Shown piece after piece: positions 18,262 through 28,963 of a stretch of 64,000 nt of DNA. The position numbers and the translations under genes were made by a program. Below the pieces are notes generated by a model. The model worked only from the letters and a program-made list of their open reading frames with translations. It was not told where the DNA came from and ran no database searches. Every line of letters starts with the position of its first letter. The stretch's first letter is position 1. Source of the DNA: Bradyrhizobium cytisi (GTDB taxonomy: Bacteria > Pseudomonadota > Alphaproteobacteria > Rhizobiales > Xanthobacteraceae); NCBI RefSeq assembly GCF_008123515.1, contig NZ_VSSR01000037.1:24200-88199 (forward strand). Reading direction: 5' to 3'.

Positions 18262-18381
18262 GGCGTTATCTCCCAGATTGGCGGCTGATTGACGCGATGC
18301 CGCCGTCACAGGGCGATATAGCCGAGATCGGGTCTCAACCCAACTCGGGCGCACTCATGGCAGATATCCGCGCGCGATCGC

Positions 18382-19263
18382 TCAGTGCAGCCGTCCGGGC
18401 CGGTCGTCGTCGTGTGGCGGCTCGGACAGGCTTGCCATTGTCGGCGCCGAGGGCGGCGACGAGACCTCGCTCCCCGCAGGGGCGATGGCTTCCATCGCAC
18501 GCGCCTGGTCGCGATAGGATTTGTAGCCGAGCGGCAGGCCAAGCAGATAGAGTACCGTGCCGATCGAGAGCACGTGCCAGGGATAGGCGATCACAAGCGC
18601 GATGAAGAAGATCACCGCGACGAACGCCGGCAGCACCAGCTCCGGCGGCACGCGCATCCGCTTGGTCTTGCCGGAGAACACCGGCAGGCGCGAGACCATC
18701 AGGAAGGCAATCAGGAGCGTATAGGCCGCTGTCACCGCCGCCGGTGCGCGACCGAGATCGAGGAAGGCGACGTAGATCGGCAGCAGCACGGTGATAGCGC
18801 CGGCCGGCGCGGGCACGCCGGTGAAAAAATTGGCGGCGAAAGCGGGCTTGTTCGGATCGTCCATGGTGGCGTTGAAGCGCGCGAGCCGCAAGCCGCCGGA
18901 GATCGCAAACACCATGGCGGCGATCCAGCCGGCATTGCCGAGCTCGTGCAGCTGCCAGAAGTACAGCATCAGGCCGGGCGCGACGCCGAAATTGACGAAG
19001 TCGGCAAGGCTGTCGAGCTCGGCACCGAATTTGGACTGCCCCTTGATCAGGCGCGCGACGCGGCCGTCGATGCCGTCGAGCGCGGCCGCGAACACGATGG
19101 CGTAGACGGCGAGCGACATACGCCCCTCGATCGAGAGCCGGATCGAGGTCAGGCCGGCGCAGATCGCCAGCAGCGTGATGACGTTGGGCACCAGCATCCG
19201 CACCGGGATCGGGCGGAACCGCCGGCGGCGAACATCGGGATCTCTGTAGTCGTAGGGCGTCAT
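18382..19263 (-). CDS. pssA: CDP-diacylglycerol-serine O-phosphatidyltransferase
   Basis: Makes phosphatidylserine from CDP-diacylglycerol and serine at the inner membrane. With ATG 19263 (GAGGA 8 nt upstream) the protein has 293 residues. The CDP-alcohol phosphotransferase signature DG-x2-(A/G)R-x8-G-x3-D-x3-D is complete from residue 63 to about 88 (DGIDGRVAR ... GAELDSLAD), and about eight membrane helices are predicted. It follows psd by 87 nt on the same strand; the two enzymes carry out consecutive steps to phosphatidylethanolamine. The C-terminal 40 residues are polar and Pro/Ser-rich. Confidence 0.95.
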   Translation of the reverse strand: MTPYDYRDPDVRRRRFRPIPVRMLVPNVITLLAICAGLTSIRLSIEGRMSLAVYAIVFAAALDGIDGRVARLIKGQSKFGAELDSLADFVNFGVAPGLMLYFWQLHELGNAGWIAAMVFAISGGLRLARFNATMDDPNKPAFAANFFTGVPAPAGAITVLLPIYVAFLDLGRAPAAVTAAYTLLIAFLMVSRLPVFSGKTKRMRVPPELVLPAFVAVIFFIALVIAYPWHVLSIGTVLYLLGLPLGYKSYRDQARAMEAIAPAGSEVSSPPSAPTMASLSEPPHDDDRPGRLH

Positions 19264-19350
19264 TGGCGCGTCCTCACCTGCAGGCGAGATATAGCAAGCC
19301 ATTTCCCCCTCCGCCATTGCGGCGGAAGGCCCCCGACAGCGGCTTCTTGG

Positions 19351-20049
19351 TTAATTGGCGCGATAGGAGCGGTTCGGGTCGTCTCCGGTGAGATCGGCCA
19401 GGATGGTCTCGCCGGCGATCGCCGTCTGCCCTTCCGAGACCAGCGCCTTGGTGCCGACTGGCAGGTAGACGTCGAGCCGCGAGCCGAAGCGGATCAGGCC
19501 GAACCGCTCACCGGCGCCGACCGCCTGCCCTTCCCTAACGAAGCACACGATGCGCTTGGCGATGAGACCAGCGATCTGGATCACGCCGATACGGCCCTGC
19601 GGCGTCGAGATCACCAGCGAATTGCGCTCATTGTCCTCGCTCGCCTTGTCGAGCTCGGCATTGATGAACAGGCCCGGCCGATAGGCGATGCGGTCCACCC
19701 TGCCCGCCACCGGGCTGCGGTTCACATGGCAGTTGAACACGCTCATGAAGACCGAGATGCGCGGCAGCGGACGGTCGCCGAGCCCGAGCTCGGCCGGCGG
19801 CAGCGCCATGGTGATCATCGAGACACGGCCGTCGGCGGGCGACACCACGAGCCCGTCGCGCACCGGCGTCACGCGCACGGGATCGCGGAAGAACAGCGCG
19901 CACCATACGGTGAGGATGGTGCCGATCCACCCCAGCGGCGACCACAGCCAGAACAGGACGAGGCTTGCCAGCGCAAAGCCGCCGATGAAGGGATAGCCCT
20001 CTTTGTGGATCGGCGGGATCTGACGCTGGATCGAATCGAGAATGGACAT
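19351..20049 (-). CDS. psd: Phosphatidylserine decarboxylase proenzyme
   Basis: 232-residue short-form (PSD-A) phosphatidylserine decarboxylase. It has an N-terminal hydrophobic segment (FIGGFALASLVLFWLW), the VVSPADGRV motif, the FNCHVNRSP segment and a C-terminal GS cleavage site in LIRFGSRLDVYLP, where self-cleavage before Ser yields the pyruvoyl prosthetic group. It converts phosphatidylserine made by the downstream pssA to phosphatidylethanolamine. The ABC exporter gene ends 84 nt upstream on the same strand, so the three genes may form one transcription unit. Confidence 0.96.
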   Translation of the reverse strand: MSILDSIQRQIPPIHKEGYPFIGGFALASLVLFWLWSPLGWIGTILTVWCALFFRDPVRVTPVRDGLVVSPADGRVSMITMALPPAELGLGDRPLPRISVFMSVFNCHVNRSPVAGRVDRIAYRPGLFINAELDKASEDNERNSLVISTPQGRIGVIQIAGLIAKRIVCFVREGQAVGAGERFGLIRFGSRLDVYLPVGTKALVSEGQTAIAGETILADLTGDDPNRSYRAN

Positions 20050-20133
20050 CGCTATCTGCCGCTCAGGGGTTGATGGCGCGGGTCGTCTCGCGCACCGGGG
20101 TTGTTTAGGCCAGAGTTGGGATCGGAGACAAGC

Positions 20134-22089
20134 TCACTCCGCGGCCGCTTGCGCCGTGAGGGCGTCCTCGACCGGCGGCGGCTCCCGGTTGGGCGCATCG
20201 CTGCTGTCGGCCATCCGGGCCAGTTTCTCGCGTGCGGCCTCGGCCTCGCGCTGCCTGTTCCACATGCTGGCGTAGAGACCGCCCTGTACGAGCAGGCTGG
20301 CATGGGTGCCGCGCTCGGCGATGCGGCCCTGGTCCAGCACGATGATCTCGTCGGCACCGACGATGGTCGAGAGCCGGTGGGCAATGACGAGCGAGGTGCG
20401 GTTCTTGGCCACACGGTCGAGCGCGCCCTGGATCTCGTGCTCGGTGTGGGTGTCGAGCGCAGAGGTCGCCTCGTCCAGCACCAGGATCGGCGGCGCCTTC
20501 AGCACGGTGCGCGCGATCGCGACGCGCTGCTTCTCGCCGCCCGACAGCTTCAGCCCGCGCTCGCCGACCTGGGTCTCGTAGCCCATCGGCGCCATGCGAA
20601 TGAAATGGTCGATCTGCGCCAGCCGCGCCGCCTCCTCGACCTCGGCATCGCCAGCGTCCCAGCGGCCGTAGCGGATGTTGTAGCGGATAGTGTCGTTGAA
20701 CAGCACCGTGTCCTGCGGCACCATGCCGATGGAGGCGCGCAAGCTCGCCTGCGTGACCTCGCGGATGTCCTGGCCGTCGATCAGGATCTTTCCGCCGGAG
20801 ATGTCGTAGAGGCGGAACAGCAGGCGCGAAATGGTCGACTTGCCGGCGCCGGACGGGCCGACGATCGCGACCGTCTTGCCGGCCGGCACCTCGAAGCTGA
20901 TGCCTTTCAGGATCGGCCGCGCCGGCTCATAGGCAAAGCGCACGTCCTCGAAGCGCACCGTGCCGGCGGAGACGACCAGCGGCTGCGCGCAGGGCTCATC
21001 CTTGATCTCGGCCTCGCGGCCGATCACGCCGAACATCTTCTCGATGTCGATGATCGCCTGCTTGATCTCGCGATAGACCATGCCCATGAAGTTCAGGGGT
21101 TGGTAGAGCTGGATCATCATGGCGTTGACCAGCACGAAATCGCCGACCGTGTTGGTGCCGTTGCGCACGCCGATCGCGCACATCAGCATGGTCGCGGTCA
21201 GGCCCAGCGTGAAGATCACGGCTTGCCCGGTATTGAGCACGGCCAACGAAGTGTAGGCGTGGACGCTCGACTCCTCGTAGCGCGCCACCGAACGGTCGTA
21301 GCGCTGCGCCTCTCGCGCCTCGGCGCTGAAATATTTCACGGTCTCATAGTTGAGCAGCGAGTCGATCGCCTTGGTGTTCGCCTCAGTGTCGGAATCGTTC
21401 ATCTTGCGGCGGATGCCGATCCGCCATTCGGTCGCGACGTAGGTGTAATACATGTAGACCGTGACGGTGATCAGGGTTGCGACCACGTAGCGCCAGTCGA
21501 ACTGCCACAGCAGCACGGCCAGCAGCAGCGAGACCTCGACGATGGTCGGGATCAGCTGCAGGATCACCATGCGCACGATGACCTCGATGCCCTCGCGGCC
21601 GCGCTCGAGCACGCGCGTCAGGCCGCCGGTCTTGCGCTCGAGATGAAAGCGCAGCGACAGCTCGTGCATGTGGACGAAGGTGATGGTGGCGAGCTTGCGC
21701 ACCGCGTGCATGGCGACGCGCGCGAAAATGCCGTCGCGCCATTGCGTCAGCACCGCCATCACGATGCGCATGACGCCGTAGCTCGCGGTCAGCAGCAATG
21801 GCGAGGCGATCACCCAGAGGTGCCAATTGTCAGGCTGCACCGGCGCGGTGTTAGCGCCGGTCAACGCATCCGTCGCCCATTTGAAGCTGAACGGCACCGT
21901 CAACGTGATCAGCTTGGCGGCGAGCAGCAGCACCATCGACCAGACCACCCGCATCTTCAGGTCGACGCGGTCGCCCGGCCAGATGTAGGGCCACAGATGC
22001 GCCAGTGTGCCTATCAGGGTGGCCCGCTCCAGCGGTCCGCCTGAGGGATCAGGCACGTCGGGGACGTCTGGCGAATGAGGTGGGCTCAT
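20134..22089 (-). CDS. Atm1/ABCB7-type ABC exporter (fused permease-ATPase)
   Basis: 651 residues from ATG 22089; a TTG directly before it is less likely. Six membrane helices lie between about residues 50 and 330, followed by an ATPase domain with Walker A GPSGAGKST, signature LSGGEKQRVAIART and Walker B ILVLDEATSALD, and the H-loop IAHRLSTI. The N-terminal layout and the NDSDTEANTKAIDSLLNYETVKYF stretch (shown in part: TKAIDSLLNYETVKYF) match mitochondrial Atm1 and bacterial heavy-metal/glutathione exporters. Such half-transporters act as homodimers in the inner membrane and export glutathione conjugates. A hairpin (22104-22120) lies in its leader. Confidence 0.93.
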   Translation of the reverse strand: MSPPHSPDVPDVPDPSGGPLERATLIGTLAHLWPYIWPGDRVDLKMRVVWSMVLLLAAKLITLTVPFSFKWATDALTGANTAPVQPDNWHLWVIASPLLLTASYGVMRIVMAVLTQWRDGIFARVAMHAVRKLATITFVHMHELSLRFHLERKTGGLTRVLERGREGIEVIVRMVILQLIPTIVEVSLLLAVLLWQFDWRYVVATLITVTVYMYYTYVATEWRIGIRRKMNDSDTEANTKAIDSLLNYETVKYFSAEAREAQRYDRSVARYEESSVHAYTSLAVLNTGQAVIFTLGLTATMLMCAIGVRNGTNTVGDFVLVNAMMIQLYQPLNFMGMVYREIKQAIIDIEKMFGVIGREAEIKDEPCAQPLVVSAGTVRFEDVRFAYEPARPILKGISFEVPAGKTVAIVGPSGAGKSTISRLLFRLYDISGGKILIDGQDIREVTQASLRASIGMVPQDTVLFNDTIRYNIRYGRWDAGDAEVEEAARLAQIDHFIRMAPMGYETQVGERGLKLSGGEKQRVAIARTVLKAPPILVLDEATSALDTHTEHEIQGALDRVAKNRTSLVIAHRLSTIVGADEIIVLDQGRIAERGTHASLLVQGGLYASMWNRQREAEAAREKLARMADSSDAPNREPPPVEDALTAQAAAE

Positions 22090-22289
22090 CAAGAAACCTG
22101 AAGGCCCGCCGGATGCGGGCGCGTTGCGATTAACTGTTTTCGCTCGTCATATAGAAGCTTCCGGGGGCCAGCGCACCCCGCCAGATGGCGAATCTTCGAT
22201 TGTTTGTCGCCATTTACCGGTAGATTTGCGGGCGGTCCGAATCACCGATTGGGCTTGACGCCCATTCGCTGCAATGCATCATGGCGCCA

Positions 22290-22895
22290 ATGAGCACGAT
22301 CAAAACCGTCTGTGTCTATTGCGGCTCCGGTCCCGGAACCAATCCCCACTTCACCGAAGGCGCCAAGGCATTCGGCAAGGCGCTCGCCGAGAGCAACATC
22401 CGCCTGGTTTATGGCGGCGGCTCGCTTGGCCTGATGGGCTCGGTCGCGACCTCCGTGCTCGATCACGGCGGCACCGTCACCGGCATCATTCCCGAATTCC
22501 TGCGAAAGCGCGAGAATGCGCTGACCCGCGTGCAGGAAATGATCGTCACCCCCGACATGCACGAGCGCAAGCGGCTGATGTTCGAGCGCTCCGACGCCTT
22601 CGTGGCGCTGCCGGGCGGCGTCGGCACGCTGGAGGAGCTGGTCGAGCAGCTGACCTGGAAGCAACTCGGCCGTCACGCCAAGCCGGTGCTGCTCGCCAAT
22701 TTCGACAATTTCTGGGAGCCGCTGTTCTCGCTGCTGTCGCATATGCGCCAGACCGAGTTCATCCGCGCCGGCCTCTCGGTCGATATCCTCAAGGCCGATC
22801 GCGTCGAGGACATCTTGCCGAAGCTGAAGGCCGCCGTGGCCCAGCTCGCCGAGGCGGAAAAGCAGCTCGCCCCGGAAGTGGCGCGCAAGCTTTAA
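22290..22895 (+). CDS. LOG-family protein (cytokinin riboside 5'-monophosphate phosphoribohydrolase-like)
   Basis: About 201 residues. It begins MSTIKTVCVYCGSGPG; an ATG three codons upstream (22281) is equally possible, and neither has a convincing ribosome-binding site. The LOG signature is clear: YGGGSLGLMG near residue 46 and LPGGVGTLEEL near residue 105, which bind the ribosyl-phosphate and hold the catalytic glutamate. LOG proteins release free bases from nucleotide monophosphates such as isopentenyl-AMP. It stands alone, convergent with the VOC gene, with 3 nt between the stop codons. Confidence 0.92.
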   Translation: MSTIKTVCVYCGSGPGTNPHFTEGAKAFGKALAESNIRLVYGGGSLGLMGSVATSVLDHGGTVTGIIPEFLRKRENALTRVQEMIVTPDMHERKRLMFERSDAFVALPGGVGTLEELVEQLTWKQLGRHAKPVLLANFDNFWEPLFSLLSHMRQTEFIRAGLSVDILKADRVEDILPKLKAAVAQLAEAEKQLAPEVARKL

Positions 22896-22898
22896 GCC

Positions 22899-23276
22899 TC
22901 ACTCGCTCGGAAACGTCACCGCCTCGATCCGGTTGCCGTCGGGATCAAGGACGAAGGCTGCGTAGTAGCGCACGCGGTCGTGCGGGCGAATGCCCGGCGC
23001 GCCATCCGATGCGCCGCCTGTCGCAAGCGCGGCAGCGTGGAATGCATCGACCTCGGCCGTCGTCTTCGCCCGCAGGCAGATGTGCACGCCGCTCTCCGGC
23101 GGCACAGGCGGCATGGCCTCGCGCAGATTGATCCAGAACTCGGGATAGGCCTTGCCGAAGCCGACCGTGCGCGGCCGCGTGACGAGGCGGGTGAGGCCGA
23201 GGGCGGCGAGCGTGGCTTCATAGAATGCGGCGGAGCGCTCGATATCGCTGACGCCGACGGAGATGTGGTCGATCAT
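22899..23276 (-). CDS. VOC-family (glyoxalase/bleomycin resistance-like) protein
   Basis: 125-residue single vicinal-oxygen-chelate domain. It starts MIDHISVGVSDIERSAAFYE, with a metal-ligand histidine at position 3, and ends YYAAFVLDPDGNRIEAV, with the C-terminal Glu ligand. VGFGKAYPEFWINL lies between. Such domains bind a divalent metal and act on thiol adducts or sequester drugs; no substrate can be assigned. Its 5' side borders the 80-bp palindromic repeat at 23299-23378. Confidence 0.85.
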   Translation of the reverse strand: MIDHISVGVSDIERSAAFYEATLAALGLTRLVTRPRTVGFGKAYPEFWINLREAMPPVPPESGVHICLRAKTTAEVDAFHAAALATGGASDGAPGIRPHDRVRYYAAFVLDPDGNRIEAVTFPSE

Positions 23277-23298
23277 TGCTAGCGCTCCCCTCTCTCCT

Positions 23299-23378
23299 CG
23301 TCATTGCGAGCGAAGCGAAGCAATCCAGAGTCTTTCCGCGGTGACAGTCTGGATTGCTTCGCTACGCTCGCAATGACG
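23299..23378. repeat. 80-bp interspersed palindrome, copy A
   Basis: Two 31-nt arms (starting CGTCATTGCGAGCG and ending CGCTCGCAATGACG) are complementary except for one mismatch, around an 18-nt loop. A second copy with the same arms lies at 45591-45670. It sits between the 3' end of cimA and the 5' end of the VOC gene, and its transcript would fold into a long hairpin. Such elements are known as dispersed extragenic palindromes in Bradyrhizobium-type genomes. Confidence 0.9.
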
Positions 23379-23400
23379 GCGTTTGTAGCACCGCCGCGCC

Positions 23401-24999
23401 CTACGCCGGCGCGCCCGACTTCACGAGCTTGTAGATCACCGAATCCATCAGCGCCTGAAACGATGCATCGATGATGTTCGGGGACACGCCGACCGTGGTC
23501 CAGCGATCGCCGGTCTCGTCCTCGCTCTCGATCAGGACGCGCGTCACCGCACCGGTGCCGCCGTTGAGGATACGCACGCGGTAATCGATCAGCGTCAGGC
23601 CCTCAATGTACTTCTGGTATTTTCCGAGATCCTTGCGCAACGCGACGTCGAGCGCGTTCACCGGGCCGTTGCCCTCGGCTGCCGAGATCAGATGCTCGCC
23701 TGCAACGTCGACCTTCACCACGGCCAAGGCGACCGTGACGCGCTCGCCAAGCGCGTTGTAGCGCTGCTCGACATTGACATCGAACTGCTCGACCTCGAAA
23801 TATTGCGGCACTTTTCCGAGCGTGCGGCGCGCCAGCAGATCGAACGAGGCGTTGGCGGATTCATAGGCGTAGCCGGCAGCCTCCCGCTCTTTCAATTCCT
23901 CGACCAGTCGGGTCAGCTTCGGATCTCGCTTCTCGTAAGCGATACCGGCGCGGTCGAGCTCGGCCATGACGTTGGAGCGGCCGGCCTGGTCGGACACCAG
24001 CACCTTGCGGTGATTGCCGACGGTCTCCGGCAACACATGCTCGTAGGTCTGCGGATCCTTCATCACGGCGGAGGCGTGAATGCCGGTCTTGGTGACGAAG
24101 GCGCTCTCGCCGACATAGGCGGCATGGCGGTTCGGCACGCGGTTGAGCATGTCGTCGAGCGTACGCGAGACCTTGACCAGCGTTGCAAGCTTTTCCGGCG
24201 TGACCGAGATATCGAAGGTGTCGGCGAATTCCCGCTTCAGCTTCAAGGTCGGAATCAGCGAGCAGAGGTTGGCGTTGCCGCAGCGCTCGCCGAGTCCGTT
24301 CAGCGTGCCCTGGATCTGCCGCGCCCCGGCGCGCACCGCGGCGAGCGAATTCGCCACCGCCTGCTCGGTGTCGTTATGGGCGTGGATGCCGAGATGGTCG
24401 CCGGGGATGTGCTTGGTCACCTCGGTGACGATCGCCTCGATCTCGTTCGGCATGGTGCCGCCGTTGGTGTCGCACAACACCACCCAGCGCGCGCCGGCCT
24501 CATAGGCGGCCCTGGCGCAGGCGAGCGCGAAGGTCGAATCTTCCTTGTAGCCGTCGAAAAAGTGCTCGCAGTCGAGCATGACCTCGCGGCCGGCGGCCTT
24601 TGCCGCTGCGACGCTGTCGCGGATCGAGGCAAGATTTTCCTCTTTCGTCGTCTCCAGCGCGACGCGTACCTGATACGCCGAGGACTTTGCCACGAAGCAG
24701 ATCGCGTCCGCCTTCGCGTCCAGGAGCCCGGCGACGCCGGGGTCATTGGAGACCGAGCGGCCTGCCCGCCGCGTCATGCCGAAGGCGGTGAAGCGCGCAT
24801 GGTTCAGCTTCGGCTTGTTGCCGAAAAATTCGGTGTCGAGCGGATTGGCGCCGGGATAACCGCCCTCGACATAGTCGATGCCGAGCTCGTCGAGCATCGC
24901 TGCGATGACCTGCTTGTCGGTCAGCGTGAAGTCGACGCCGTTGGTCTGCGCACCGTCGCGCAGCGTGGTGTCGAACAGATACAGACGCTCCTTGCTCAT
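23401..24999 (-). CDS. cimA: (R)-citramalate synthase
   Basis: Condenses pyruvate and acetyl-CoA to citramalate, the threonine-independent route to 2-ketobutyrate and isoleucine. 532 residues from ATG 24999, with GGGAG 7 nt upstream. The N-terminal HMGL-type barrel shows LFDTTLRDGAQTNGVDF, the metal-binding HAHND in LGIHAHNDTEQAVANS, and GTLNGLGERCGN. The C-terminal LeuA-like allosteric domain includes ALRKDLGKYQKYIEGL and DYRVRILNGGTGAVTRV. The N-terminus and length fit CimA better than LeuA. It overlaps the GNAT gene by 4 nt (ATGA) in the cysS-GNAT-cimA operon. Confidence 0.93.
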   Translation of the reverse strand: MSKERLYLFDTTLRDGAQTNGVDFTLTDKQVIAAMLDELGIDYVEGGYPGANPLDTEFFGNKPKLNHARFTAFGMTRRAGRSVSNDPGVAGLLDAKADAICFVAKSSAYQVRVALETTKEENLASIRDSVAAAKAAGREVMLDCEHFFDGYKEDSTFALACARAAYEAGARWVVLCDTNGGTMPNEIEAIVTEVTKHIPGDHLGIHAHNDTEQAVANSLAAVRAGARQIQGTLNGLGERCGNANLCSLIPTLKLKREFADTFDISVTPEKLATLVKVSRTLDDMLNRVPNRHAAYVGESAFVTKTGIHASAVMKDPQTYEHVLPETVGNHRKVLVSDQAGRSNVMAELDRAGIAYEKRDPKLTRLVEELKEREAAGYAYESANASFDLLARRTLGKVPQYFEVEQFDVNVEQRYNALGERVTVALAVVKVDVAGEHLISAAEGNGPVNALDVALRKDLGKYQKYIEGLTLIDYRVRILNGGTGAVTRVLIESEDETGDRWTTVGVSPNIIDASFQALMDSVIYKLVKSGAPA

Positions 25000-25504
25000 T
25001 GCAGCGCTCCCGATGCGGGTCCGGTGCCGAACGTTTTCTGCATGGTGGTGTTGGCGAGCCACTCGTCGTTGACGGTGATGCTATTGCGCTGCATGGCGAT
25101 ATAACCGCGCTTGGCGAAGAAGCCTTCCGCCGTATCGCTGGCGTCGACCGTCAATTTTTCCGCGCCACGGCCGCCGGCGAGCTTTTCCAGCGCGTCGACC
25201 AGCATGGTCGCAATGCCCTGCCCCGCCACGGCCGGATGAACGTAGAGCATACGGATGTGATCCTTGCCGCGCAGCGAGGCGAAGCCGACGGGCGAGCCGT
25301 CGAGCGTCGCGATCAGCGTCAGGTCGGCCGCCAGCCGCTTGCCGAACTCCTCGTCCTCCGCCGCCGCCATCCAGGCTTCCTGCTGCGCCTCGCTGTAGTC
25401 GTCGCCGGTCAGCTCCTGGATGCTGGCGGCGAAGATCGCGGCCAGCATGGGAACGTCATCAGGCAAAAACGGCCGCAAGCCGGGCTTGGGATGCGCTTGT
25501 GCCA

Positions 25505-25505
<1 letters not shown>
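24996..25505 (-). CDS. GNAT-family N-acetyltransferase
   Basis: 169-residue GCN5-related acetyltransferase from ATG 25505. The acetyl-CoA loop is in MLYVHPAVAGQGIATMLVDAL (Q/R-x2-G-x-G/A as AGQGIA). The C-terminal ASDTAEGFFAKRGYIAMQRN is typical of YafP/ElaA-like members. The start overlaps the cysS stop (TGATG) and the stop overlaps the cimA start (ATGA), so translation is probably coupled across all three genes. The substrate is unknown; a metabolite or protein N-terminus are both possible. Confidence 0.9.
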
Positions 25506-26902
<1,397 letters not shown>

Positions 26903-27192
26903 ATGGATACCCGTCGGCTGTTGGCCGGGCGTCCAGTGCTCTCAACGGTTTTGAGAAAAGACGGCTCCAGCCAGCGAATCGCTAGCTCGTAATCTCGCGG
27001 CAAATAATGCAGATGGCGAGGAGACCGTTCATGCGGCGACATATGGGCCACGAAGGCGCCTTTCGTCAAGAGAGCCGCGAAAATGCCGCTTTATTTCCGC
27101 AATGCGCGGCCGCACCGCCTTGATGGTTCGTCATCCTTAACCTTTTGGGTTTAATTCGGAACCCGGTGGTCCCCCCAGCCCCCGGTGCACCC

Positions 27193-27498
27193 ATGCGATC
27201 CCTGCTCGCGCTTGTCTCCTGTGCCTCTCTTCTCGCGGCATCCAGCGCTTTCGCCGAGACCCGCGTCTTCATCATCGCCAACCAGGCCGACGGCTACGGC
27301 GTCGACCAGTGCCTGGCCAAGGGCGAGAAGTGCGGCGCGCAGGTCGCCCGCACCTACTGCCAGTCACGGGACTTTGCACAGGCATCAAGCTACCGCCGGG
27401 TCGATCCCGACGAAATTACCGGCTCTGTCCCCAAATCCGGCGCAAACTGCTCCCATGGCCATTGCGACGAATATGTCGCAATCACCTGCCAGCGCTGA
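27193..27498 (+). CDS. Small secreted cysteine-containing protein of unknown function
   Basis: 101 residues from ATG 27193, which opens a Sec signal peptide (MRSLLALVSCASLLAASSAFA, cleavage before ETR). The longer frame to 27145 has no better start. The mature part has six cysteines (QCLAKGEKCG, TYCQSRDF, NCSHGHCDEY, ITCQR), suggesting disulfide bonds in the periplasm. I do not recognise a domain beyond general similarity to secreted rhizobial proteins. It is an isolated gene between cysS and the DUF2865 gene, with no clear ribosome-binding site. Confidence 0.7.
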   Translation: MRSLLALVSCASLLAASSAFAETRVFIIANQADGYGVDQCLAKGEKCGAQVARTYCQSRDFAQASSYRRVDPDEITGSVPKSGANCSHGHCDEYVAITCQR

Positions 27499-27640
27499 AT
27501 TCGCTCGGAGCTGGCGGACCTTAGGACCCGTTTACCGCCCCTGAAACGACGTGACGCTGCCGCAGGAAGCGGCTATTGGAGGGCGCGCTTCGGCCCCCAA
27601 ATCACATTGAAAAGTCACTTGGGGCCGTGACCTCGCTAGA

Positions 27641-28828
27641 ATGGCGGATATGCCTGAATTTTTGTCCCTGTCCCGTCCCCGCTCCTTCCTTGCCTGCACC
27701 GTGCTTCTGAGTGCGATCGTGCTCGCCACTGACGCCTTTGCACAGGCTGGCCCGCCCGGAGCACCGCCGCCTCCGCCCACCCAGGGCGGGCTCGGGCCGA
27801 ACCCGATGTGCGTGCGGCTCGAAGGACAACTCGCCGCGCTCAACGGTGGGGCGAGCGGCGATCCCGCGCGCGACGACCAGATCCGCCGCTACCAGGATTC
27901 CCAGACCCGCCAGCAAGCCGAGCTCGACCGCGTCACCATGCAGGCCAAGCGCATGGGCTGCGATTCCTCCGGCTTCTTCTCGCTGTTCAACGGCCAGTCG
28001 GCGCAATGCGGTCCGGTCAACACCCAGATCCAGCAGATGCGTGCCAATCTCGACCAGATCACCGGCAATCTCGAACGCCTGCGCGGCGGCGGTGCCGGCG
28101 GCAGCCCTGAGCGCGACAGCCAGCGCCGCTCGGTGCTGATTGCGCTCGCGCAAAACAATTGCGGCCCGCAATACGCCAACGCCGTGCAGTCGCAGGGCGG
28201 CAACTTCCTGAGCAATCTGTTCGGCGGCAATAACGCCAACAATCCGCCGGGCGCGCCGCCCTCCGATCTCGGCGGCCCGCAATCCGGCACCTACCGCACT
28301 GTCTGCGTGCGCACCTGCGACGGCGCGTATTTCCCGATCTCGTTTGCGACCGTGCCAGCGCGCTTCCCCGATGACGAGAGGACCTGCAAGGCGCTGTGCC
28401 CGGCGGCCGAAGCCGCGCTCTACGCCCACCGCAATCCCGGCGAGGACATGAGCTCCGCGGTCTCGATCAGCGGCCAGCCCTACACGGCGCTGCCGACCGC
28501 CTTCAAATTCCGCAGCGAGTTCAACCCGTCCTGCTCGTGCAAAGCGGCGGGCCAGACCTGGGCCGATGCGCTGAAATCGGCCGACGACAAGGCGGCCGTC
28601 GAGCAGCAGGGTGACATCATCGTCACCGAGGAGAGCGCCAAGAAGATGCAGCAGCGGCAGCTCACCAAGGGCGCGCCGGCGAATGCCAAGAAGGGCGCAG
28701 CTCCTGCGCCGACGACGGCCACGGCACCGGCCGCCACGCCGCCTGCGGATGCGAGCACCGCGGCCACGTCGGAGAACAAGCCGATCCGCTCGGTGGGCCC
28801 GAGCTTCCTGCCGCAGCAGCAGAAGTAA
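27641..28828 (+). CDS. Secreted DUF2865-family protein
   Basis: 395 residues. An N-terminal hydrophobic signal (FLACTVLLSAIVLATDAFAQ) is followed by a proline-rich stretch (PPGAPPPPPTQ), a glutamine/arginine-rich helical region, and the DUF2865 core near residues 220-300: RTVCVRTCDGAYFPISF, CKALCPAAEAALYAHRNPGEDM. An Ala/Pro/Lys-rich tail follows. The conserved cysteines and tyrosines resemble a cell-wall or periplasmic module found in Bradyrhizobium and Rhodopseudomonas; its role is unknown. The start could be 27641 or the ATG at 27650, which has GCGGA just upstream. Confidence 0.82.
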   Translation: MADMPEFLSLSRPRSFLACTVLLSAIVLATDAFAQAGPPGAPPPPPTQGGLGPNPMCVRLEGQLAALNGGASGDPARDDQIRRYQDSQTRQQAELDRVTMQAKRMGCDSSGFFSLFNGQSAQCGPVNTQIQQMRANLDQITGNLERLRGGGAGGSPERDSQRRSVLIALAQNNCGPQYANAVQSQGGNFLSNLFGGNNANNPPGAPPSDLGGPQSGTYRTVCVRTCDGAYFPISFATVPARFPDDERTCKALCPAAEAALYAHRNPGEDMSSAVSISGQPYTALPTAFKFRSEFNPSCSCKAAGQTWADALKSADDKAAVEQQGDIIVTEESAKKMQQRQLTKGAPANAKKGAAPAPTTATAPAATPPADASTAATSENKPIRSVGPSFLPQQQK

Positions 28829-28845
28829 GCGGCTCCAAACTCAGT

Positions 28846-28950
28846 GTCATGCCCCGCGAATGCGGGGCATCCAGTACGCCGCAGCAGCAGTCGGTTTTCG
28901 CGATTTCCGCCGCGGAGTACTGGATCATCCGCCTTCGCGGATGATGACAG
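28846..28950. repeat. 105-bp cloverleaf-like interspersed repeat
   Basis: Two 9-bp hairpins, ATGCCCCGC-GAAT-GCGGGGCAT and ATCATCCGC-CTTC-GCGGATGAT, flank a centre with paired arms CCAGTAC ... GTACTGG. The element lies between the 3' ends of the convergent DUF2865 and nadE genes. The symmetrical design resembles the element at 62456-62590, although the primary sequence differs. It may help terminate both transcripts. Confidence 0.8.
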
Positions 28951-28963
28951 CGGAATGGATCGC

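Noticed and set aside
22104..22120. Hairpin GCCCGC-CGGAT-GCGGGC in the leader of the ABC exporter gene as a riboswitch or terminator.
   Set aside because: Only 6 bp and no T-run; too common at this base composition.
28846..28950. tRNA gene suggested by a cloverleaf-like fold.
   Set aside because: No acceptor stem, no T-loop GTTCRA sequence, and the arms differ from any tRNA.
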